This document shows, piece after piece, positions 5,350-9,781 of a DNA stretch of 9,781 nt (the stretch's first letter is position 1; every line of letters starts with the position of its first letter). The DNA comes from an uncultured Bacteroides sp. (GTDB taxonomy: Bacteria; Bacteroidota; Bacteroidia; Bacteroidales; Bacteroidaceae). The notes below the pieces were generated by a model that made no database searches, was not told the origin of the DNA, and saw nothing but the letters and a program-made list of their open reading frames with translations. The DNA lies in contig CAKUYM010000155.1 in the NCBI GenBank assembly GCA_934716785.1, positions 1 to 9,781 of the forward strand. The letters run 5' to 3'. Both the position numbers and the translations under genes were made by a program.

Positions 5350-6140
5350 AACCTTTTTATAAGTAGAGACATCTGATTTTTCAAAGCATCCACATCATCT
5401 TCTAAATGGTTTACTTTATCATAATATGTTGCGTTAATATTAGGCATCTTTGCGCTTAAATACCACTCCGCATATAGGACGGTATTAATCTCATCTTCCA
5501 TCAAATTAAAGTTTGGGTAATTAGCTTTATCGACATTATCAGAGGTACAAACTATAAAACCATGTTCACGAAGTCTATTTTTTATGCGTTTCACGTAAGC
5601 GCGTCCACCTCTGTCGCTTACCACATATACATGATTGTCTTTAATTTCATTCCATTCACTTCGATCCAATAATCTTAATATGAGATATGAACAGTCTAAT
5701 AATGTCGGAGACATACTTTCCCCCCGTACTTTAACACAAAAATATTTTTTATTCCTATGTAGCATATTGTAAGGAAGGCTGATAGTTTCCACAACTTCTA
5801 TAAAATCGGGATTTTCACATCCATAACCTGCAGCTACTGATATATCAACGATAGGGATTGGCTCAAATTCCGACTCTATTGGAACTATTTTAGAGATTTT
5901 CGTTTGATTGTCATCGCGTAGCATTGATCCACATCCAGCAAGCAACCAATCCGTAGAGATATCACTATAATATGAGAGAAATTTCAATAGATTATCTTCA
6001 GACATTCCATTTGGTTGACTTAATACACCATTGGTTATGCCCGTATTTTTATAACATTCATACTTTGTGATCCCCTTAAAATCTAAATATTGCAGGATTC
6101 TCTGTTTTAATACTGAAAAATCTCTCGTATTTTCTTTCAT
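5343..6140 (-). CDS. Phage repressor with HTH domain and LexA/S24-type self-cleavage domain
   Basis: This is the probable lysogeny repressor, a cytoplasmic DNA-binding protein inactivated by RecA-stimulated self-cleavage. The 265 residues hold an N-terminal helix-turn-helix region (about 8-68, ITKYECYKNTGITNGVLSQ) and an S24 domain (about 95-230). Expected residues are present: an Ala-Gly cleavage site at 104-105 (SVAAGYG), the catalytic Ser142 in RGESMSPTLLD, and Lys184 in AYVKRI. A heptad-like C-terminal tail (about 240-263, YYDKVNHLEDDVDALKNQMSLL) could add a coiled coil. It is transcribed leftward, opposite to the early genes, as the c gene is in Mu. Mu's own repressor is not an S24 protein, so this phage probably responds to DNA damage through RecA. 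The start at 6140 fits, with the promoter lying at 6191-6198. Confidence 0.93.
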   Translation of the reverse strand: MKENTRDFSVLKQRILQYLDFKGITKYECYKNTGITNGVLSQPNGMSEDNLLKFLSYYSDISTDWLLAGCGSMLRDDNQTKISKIVPIESEFEPIPIVDISVAAGYGCENPDFIEVVETISLPYNMLHRNKKYFCVKVRGESMSPTLLDCSYLILRLLDRSEWNEIKDNHVYVVSDRGGRAYVKRIKNRLREHGFIVCTSDNVDKANYPNFNLMEDEINTVLYAEWYLSAKMPNINATYYDKVNHLEDDVDALKNQMSLLIKRLT

Positions 6141-6165
6141 AATTGAAATATCTCTATTATATTTG
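6135..6165 (+). promoter_or_regulatory. Rightward early promoter of the prophage (Pe-like)
   Basis: TTTC (6135-6138) is followed after 19 bases by TATATTTG (6158-6165), a near-consensus Bacteroides promoter. Transcription would start near 6172, inside the dyad at 6171-6185, and read the Ner-like, membrane-protein, transposase and MuB genes. The -33 element overlaps the first codons of the repressor gene. Confidence 0.7.
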
Positions 6166-6170
6166 CAGCG

Positions 6171-6185
6171 TGTTACAGATTAACA
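6171..6185. promoter_or_regulatory. Operator-like dyad TGTTA-N5-TAACA between the two switch promoters
   Basis: TGTTACAGATTAACA is a perfect 5-bp inverted repeat with a 5-base centre. The direct repeats CAGCG (6166-6170 and 6184-6188) lie at its borders. Its centre (6178) falls midway between the predicted rightward (about 6172) and leftward (about 6184) start points, so a bound repressor or Ner-like protein would affect both promoters. Confidence 0.5.
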
Positions 6186-6190
6186 GCGCT

Positions 6191-6198
6191 CAAATGTA
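6191..6198 (-). promoter_or_regulatory. Leftward repressor promoter (Pc-like), face to face with the early promoter
   Basis: On the minus strand TACATTTG (6198-6191) matches TAnnTTTG. The -33 position 19 bases upstream is TTTT (6221-6218), a weak match. Initiation near 6184 would give a leader of about 44 bases before the repressor ATG at 6140. The promoter faces the early promoter, so rightward transcription would run through it. Confidence 0.55.
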
Positions 6199-6225
6199 TG
6201 AATAATAACTCAAAAATAAAAAGGT

Positions 6226-6465
6226 ATGAAACAAATAATTGAATTAAGAGACACCAAAAAACGAAAGATGATTGCAGAAACATTTGGAATATCTCTCGCA
6301 AACCTTAGTCAAATACTCCGTTTCAAACGGAATGGAAAGAATGCAGAAGCAATTCGCAAAATGGCACAAGAAAATGGAGGTATTAAATATACCGAAGGCA
6401 ATGAACCATCCAAAGTGAAGGTTTTAGACTCTCGTGGAAATGTTACAAACATTATTAATCAATAA
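6226..6465 (+). CDS. Ner-like small HTH regulator (first early gene)
   Basis: A 79-residue DNA-binding protein, probably the Cro/Ner-type regulator that acts early in phage growth. A helix-turn-helix is visible at about 15-38 (MIAETFGISLANLSQILRFKRNG), followed by a helical IRKMAQENGG stretch and a flexible tail (SKVKVLDSRGNVTNIINQ). It is the first gene of the rightward operon, facing away from the repressor, where Mu carries ner. It would be expected to bind the dyad at 6171-6185 and shut down the repressor promoter and/or tune the early promoter. The start is the first ATG after the predicted transcription start near 6172. The HTH is clear; the Ner role is inferred from position. Confidence 0.8.
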   Translation: MKQIIELRDTKKRKMIAETFGISLANLSQILRFKRNGKNAEAIRKMAQENGGIKYTEGNEPSKVKVLDSRGNVTNIINQ

Positions 6466-6477
6466 TTTATCTGCGAT

Positions 6478-6651
6478 ATGAGAACTATTAGATTTATTCA
6501 AAACGTGATGGTAGGAGTCGGTATAGTCACTGCTATCGCATTAGTTGACCGGATAGAGGTTGAGCCATCAAACATGTGGGCGGCTACTGTAATAACAATA
6601 CTTTCTGTAATTATTGTCATAGAACGAGAACCAAGGTCGAATAACCAATAA
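6478..6651 (+). CDS. Small two-helix membrane protein of unknown function (57 aa)
   Basis: An open frame of 57 codons starts 12 bases after the Ner-like gene. It encodes a short basic N-terminus (MRTIRFIQN), a hydrophobic helix (about 9-23, VMVGVGIVTAIALV), a charged turn (DRIEVEPSN), a second hydrophobic helix (about 33-48, MWAATVITILSVIIVI) and a basic, polar tail (EREPRSNNQ). This fits a helical-hairpin inner-membrane protein. The basic residues on both ends suggest both termini are cytoplasmic. No family is recognised. Its place between the ner and A genes of a Mu-like phage makes a role in the phage-host contest, such as exclusion of other phages, or in early takeover possible, but that is a guess. 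The close spacing and regular codon use support expression. Confidence 0.65.
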   Translation: MRTIRFIQNVMVGVGIVTAIALVDRIEVEPSNMWAATVITILSVIIVIEREPRSNNQ

Positions 6652-6797
6652 CGGAACGCAAGAATAGAGCTTCCTTCAGGATAACAACTATTAATTTGAA
6701 TTTGCCATGTATTTCAATAGGTAATGGCAGAAAGATTTGGAAGTAGCTACAATTCCGGGGCAGTGCCGGAACTTGCACAAATAATAATATTAATATA
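6652..6797 (+). promoter_or_regulatory. Transposase leader region
   Basis: A 146-base stretch separates the membrane-protein gene from the transposase. It contains a 24-codon open frame (6724-6798) but no clear TAnnTTTG promoter and no strong hairpin. The transposase is therefore probably read from the early promoter upstream. Confidence 0.4.
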
Positions 6798-6798
6798 A
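6724..6798 (+). CDS. Possible 24-aa leader peptide overlapping the transposase start
   Basis: An ATG at 6724 opens a 24-codon frame (MAERFGSSYNSGAVPELAQI and four more residues) whose TAA (6796-6798) shares its last base with the transposase ATG (6798-6800). Such a TAATG overlap is typical of translational coupling. An in-frame TAG just before the ATG shows that it is not part of a longer gene. No Shine-Dalgarno sequence precedes the transposase ATG, so re-initiation after this leader could set transposase output. It might also be a chance frame. Confidence 0.35.
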   Translation: MAERFGSSYNSGAVPELAQIIILI

Positions 6799-8984
6799 TG
6801 GCTGAGATATTTAATAATCGGATTTGCGTGTTTGCGAATGAATTAATCATCTTTAATCCTAAAACGAAAGTTGGGAGTGAAGACGGATTCATTCCTGAAG
6901 GAACATACTATTCGATGGCGAGGAACGGACAACTTATCGTACTTCGTCGTGGTATTCCCGGATGTCCTGCCCTAGTAGATTTTGAAACCATGAGAAAGGA
7001 CGTAAAGAAAGAGTACATTGTACGTAAGGGTGACCCTCGTGCGGAAATTGCTACTAAAACACAGAAGTCTATACTGGAAGATGCTATTGTCTACGGTAAC
7101 GCTGCCTATGAGTTTTTCAGTGTGAAATACCGCTATGATGGTGATAAGAAACTTCCGCCTGCGAAGGTTGACGAATATACCCTTAATGTGCGCATAATGA
7201 ATGCACTCCTTTCCCTTCGCGATGGTCGTAAAGTTAACTCGATAGGTGGGGGAAGTACACGAATCAATGTTTGGGAAAAACTTTGCAAATTGAGCAATGA
7301 TTTACTAACATTGAAAGACCCGAACGGGCGTGATATTTTTCCTCATAACCTACCAAAGAACTGGAAATCTTTGAAACGTAAATGCGAGCAATATGAAGCA
7401 GCACGACGGATCAGCGAGGAAGAAGGCTATCGCAGTGTCATTCACAAATCGTATGGCAACAAATACGCGGCAGTCGTAATGAATGAGGACGCAAAGGCGG
7501 TGATGCATAAGTTAATCAGTATGCATAACAATCTGAATAATGTTCAAATCATGGAAGAATACAACAAGGTGGCTTCCCTGATGGATTGGAAACCGATTGA
7601 CAGTCCTACCACCGTTGAGAACTGGAGACAAAAATTTGCCCTCACAACAATGGTGGGAAACAAGGGAGACAAAGCTCTGAAGAACACACGCATGAAACAG
7701 ATACACCGCGAAGCCCCGACACAAGCACTTACTTACTGGACGCTGGACGGATGGGATGCGGAACTGTTCTATCAGAAAAAGACTCCCAAAACGGTAAAGA
7801 AAAACGGTGAGGAAAAGAGATATATGTACACCACTTATACCAACCGGAAAACGATGGTAGTCGTACTTGACGCATGTGAAAAATATCCGGTAGGGTATGC
7901 CATTGGCGATCATGAATCTCCCGCTCTTATTCGTGAAGCATTACGAAACGCGGTGCAGCATACCAAAGAACTGTTTGGAAACCGCTATAAGCCTTTACAG
8001 CTACAAAGCGACAATTATCAAAAGAAAGTGATGGTTCCTTTCTATGAAGCTATGACTAAATACTATACACCAGCCGCGTTGGGAAATGCAAAGTCTAAAG
8101 TAGTAGAACCCTATTTCAAACACCTGAATGTGGAATACTGCCAAAAGCAGGCGAACTGGTCAGGCTTCGGCATCACTGCCGACAAAGATAATCAGCCCAA
8201 TTTGGAAGTCTTAAACCAAAATCACAAGTTCATCCCCGACGAAGCCACTGTTATTGGGCAATTAGAGGCTATTATAGCGCAGGAACGGGCAAAGAAGATA
8301 GATGCTTACCGCGCTGCATGGGAACGTACCGAAGAAGCCCGTAAAATGCCTTTCGGGATTGAGGAATATCTGATGCTCATGGGGGAAACCACCGGACGCA
8401 CAAATAAGATCACTGGTTCGGGGCTATTTATCGAGTTCATGGGTGAACGAATTTGTTTCGACAGCTTCGACCTTTCTCTCCGCGACCATTACAACGAAGA
8501 CTGGATAGTACGCTTTGACCCGGACGATATGAGCCAGGTGCTTATATCGAACGCAAAACGCCTGAAGTCTGGTCGTGTAGACAAAGAGATTGGGACATTG
8601 CAATACATGCTACAGCGTGACATCAAAGTTCCGATGGCTTTGGCAGACCAAAAGCCGGAACATTTTGAATATCGGACACGTGTAGACAAGTTCAACAATG
8701 AAATAGCAGAAACGGTAAAAGAAAAGGTGAAAGACGTAGATAAACGAATCACTACTATTTGCCAGCGTATTCCTGAAATAGCCGCGGCAACAGTCCTTGA
8801 CCGATACTTGATCACTGACAGTTTAGGGCAGCATAAGGACGTCCGATCGAAAATGAGGGATGATGCCACAGACGCGGACTTTACGGAAGTAACCCAGCGT
8901 ATTACCCAGCAAAGTGTAATGGTTTCCACCGGAGATGACGACGATTACGATTATAACCCACTGGACATGAATTTTTCAAGATGA
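6798..8984 (+). CDS. Mu-type DDE transposase (MuA-like)
   Basis: This protein would bind both phage ends, nick them and join them to target DNA for integration and replicative transposition. It has 728 residues, slightly longer than Mu A (663). The N-terminal part (about 1-300) should contain the DNA-end-binding domains. The catalytic RNase H-like core follows, with candidate acidic residues Asp317 (TYWTLDGWD), Asp405 (LQLQSDNYQ) and Glu437 (KSKVVEPYFKHL), the last in the position of the Mu catalytic glutamate. A beta-barrel-like mu-transposase C domain follows (about 520-600, with GERICFDSFDL and WIVRFDPDDMSQVLI). The C-terminus is helical and charged with an acidic end (GDDDDYDYN). It lies between the leader and the MuB-like gene. 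All three acidic residues are present, so it should be active. The Asp405-Glu437 gap is shorter than in Mu. Confidence 0.93.
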   Translation: MAEIFNNRICVFANELIIFNPKTKVGSEDGFIPEGTYYSMARNGQLIVLRRGIPGCPALVDFETMRKDVKKEYIVRKGDPRAEIATKTQKSILEDAIVYGNAAYEFFSVKYRYDGDKKLPPAKVDEYTLNVRIMNALLSLRDGRKVNSIGGGSTRINVWEKLCKLSNDLLTLKDPNGRDIFPHNLPKNWKSLKRKCEQYEAARRISEEEGYRSVIHKSYGNKYAAVVMNEDAKAVMHKLISMHNNLNNVQIMEEYNKVASLMDWKPIDSPTTVENWRQKFALTTMVGNKGDKALKNTRMKQIHREAPTQALTYWTLDGWDAELFYQKKTPKTVKKNGEEKRYMYTTYTNRKTMVVVLDACEKYPVGYAIGDHESPALIREALRNAVQHTKELFGNRYKPLQLQSDNYQKKVMVPFYEAMTKYYTPAALGNAKSKVVEPYFKHLNVEYCQKQANWSGFGITADKDNQPNLEVLNQNHKFIPDEATVIGQLEAIIAQERAKKIDAYRAAWERTEEARKMPFGIEEYLMLMGETTGRTNKITGSGLFIEFMGERICFDSFDLSLRDHYNEDWIVRFDPDDMSQVLISNAKRLKSGRVDKEIGTLQYMLQRDIKVPMALADQKPEHFEYRTRVDKFNNEIAETVKEKVKDVDKRITTICQRIPEIAAATVLDRYLITDSLGQHKDVRSKMRDDATDADFTEVTQRITQQSVMVSTGDDDDYDYNPLDMNFSR

Positions 8985-9012
8985 TTAAAAAACAATTTAA
9001 AAGATATATAAC

Positions 9013-9781
9013 ATGGATAATCAAGCATTAAAAACGTACATAGAGAAGTTAGTCAACCGTGGATCATCCGCAACGGAGCTGTCACGGAAATGTGGGATAT
9101 CGGATACTGCCATGTCTCAATTCAGAAGCGGGAAATATGGGGCGAATGAAGACTCTATCGCTGAAAAGATTGCTTCCGGTCTTAATTATTACGAGAACGC
9201 TTGGAATGTGGTGGAAAGCGTCACCAGTTACCAGCAGGTACGTACCGCGGTTGTAGCAGCCAAGAAGAATCATAAATGGATGTGTATATCCTCCCGATCC
9301 GGAAGTGGAAAGACACAATCTCTCATAGACCTTTATAACATGAGTGCAGATAACTCGGTGGTCTATCTGAAATGCCGGAAGTGGACAGCACGCAAATTTC
9401 TGACCAAGCTAGCCACATGTATGGGGGAAACGGTAACACGTTACATGGATAACGATGACTTAATGGACTTAATCGTTTCCCACTTCAATCGCATGGCGGG
9501 TAAATCACCTTTGTTAATCCTTGATGATGCCGGGAAATTGGCGCACAGTGCCCTTTGTACATTGATACCGTTATATGATGACACTTTGCACCGTATGGGG
9601 GCTATCGTAGCCGGGACAGAGACTCTGGAACGTAATATCAAGCGTTATGTTGGTCGTATAGAAGGGTATGATGAAATCGACGGTAGATTTTGTAGAAACT
9701 ATATCACATTGCTTGGAGCGACAAAGAAAGACGTTAAAGCCATTTGTGCGGCAAACGGGATCAACGATACGGAAGAACAGG
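9013..9781 (+). CDS. MuB-like AAA+ target-selection ATPase (C-terminus outside window)
   Basis: This ATPase would bind target DNA, stimulate the transposase and give target immunity. It starts 28 bases after the transposase stop and is open to the right edge, with 256 residues visible. An N-terminal helix-turn-helix (about 18-45, ATELSRKCGISDTAMSQFRSGKYG) precedes an AAA domain with Walker A SRSGSGKT (94-101) and Walker B PLLILDDAGK (166-175). A GAIVAGT segment (196-202) sits where sensor 1 is expected, followed by RNIKRYVGRIEGYDEI. The first glycine of the usual GxxxxGKT is serine here (Ser94), a modest change that need not remove activity. An HTH fused to AAA is the normal Mu B plan. Position directly after the transposase gene confirms the assignment. 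Confidence 0.93.
   Translation, partial: MDNQALKTYIEKLVNRGSSATELSRKCGISDTAMSQFRSGKYGANEDSIAEKIASGLNYYENAWNVVESVTSYQQVRTAVVAAKKNHKWMCISSRSGSGKTQSLIDLYNMSADNSVVYLKCRKWTARKFLTKLATCMGETVTRYMDNDDLMDLIVSHFNRMAGKSPLLILDDAGKLAHSALCTLIPLYDDTLHRMGAIVAGTETLERNIKRYVGRIEGYDEIDGRFCRNYITLLGATKKDVKAICAANGINDTEEQ

Noticed and set aside
6617..6892. 91-codon minus-strand frame
   Set aside because: It is antisense to the transposase start and the membrane-protein gene; its hydrophobic content mirrors AT-rich coding DNA.
7512..8929. Minus-strand frames at 7512-7913 and 8489-8929
   Set aside because: They are antisense to the catalytic core and C-terminus of the MuA-like transposase.
9059..9641. Frames at 9059-9256 (plus), 9082-9318 (minus) and 9441-9641 (minus)
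   Set aside because: All overlap the MuB-like gene, whose HTH, Walker A and Walker B motifs fix the correct frame.

Overview
The window looks like a Bacteroides (or close Bacteroidales) chromosome carrying the left end of a Mu-type transposable prophage. The Bacteroidales assignment rests on three things: an ECF sigma / FecR / SusC-type receptor cassette, promoters of the TAnnTTTG (-7) class, and the absence of strong Shine-Dalgarno sequences at most starts.

Region 1 (1-3134, minus strand): a cell-surface signalling cassette. In transcription order it holds a GTG-started ECF sigma factor, a FecR-type anti-sigma factor, and a SusC-like TonB-dependent receptor with an N-terminal STN signalling domain. 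The receptor runs off the left edge with 421 residues visible. In such systems, ligand at the receptor is relayed through the STN domain to the periplasmic FecR domain, which frees the sigma factor. A Bacteroides-type promoter (TTGG-N19-TATATTTG) precedes the sigma gene.

Region 2 (3183-4164, minus strand): a two-gene operon of a LacA/Maa-type hexapeptide O-acetyltransferase and a small single-domain PAS-like protein. The genes overlap by 8 bases, and a long near-perfect hairpin lies directly after the second stop codon.

Region 3 (4165-5103): mostly non-coding. It holds a decayed transposase fragment (probably IS982-like), a short 20-bp tandem repeat, and a self-contained minus-strand unit. 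That unit has its own promoter and leader hairpin, a 72-aa conserved-looking small protein, and a terminator-like hairpin.

Region 4 (about 5104-9781): the left part of a Mu-like prophage. From the left it holds a repeat cluster that probably forms the transposase-binding end, a leftward S24/LexA-type repressor gene, and a switch region with two face-to-face promoters around a small dyad. The rightward early genes follow: a Ner-like HTH protein, an unannotated 57-aa two-helix membrane protein, a 24-aa leader peptide overlapping the transposase start, a MuA-type DDE transposase, and a MuB-type AAA+ target-selection ATPase cut by the right edge. The layout matches the repressor / ner / A / B order of phage Mu. 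The exact left end cannot be fixed without the right end or an empty site; TG dinucleotides at 5048, 5068, 5085 and 5104 are candidates, with 5104 preferred. Nothing right of 9781 is visible, so any phage cargo, such as the diversity-generating retroelement of Bacteroides Hankyphage, cannot be judged here.
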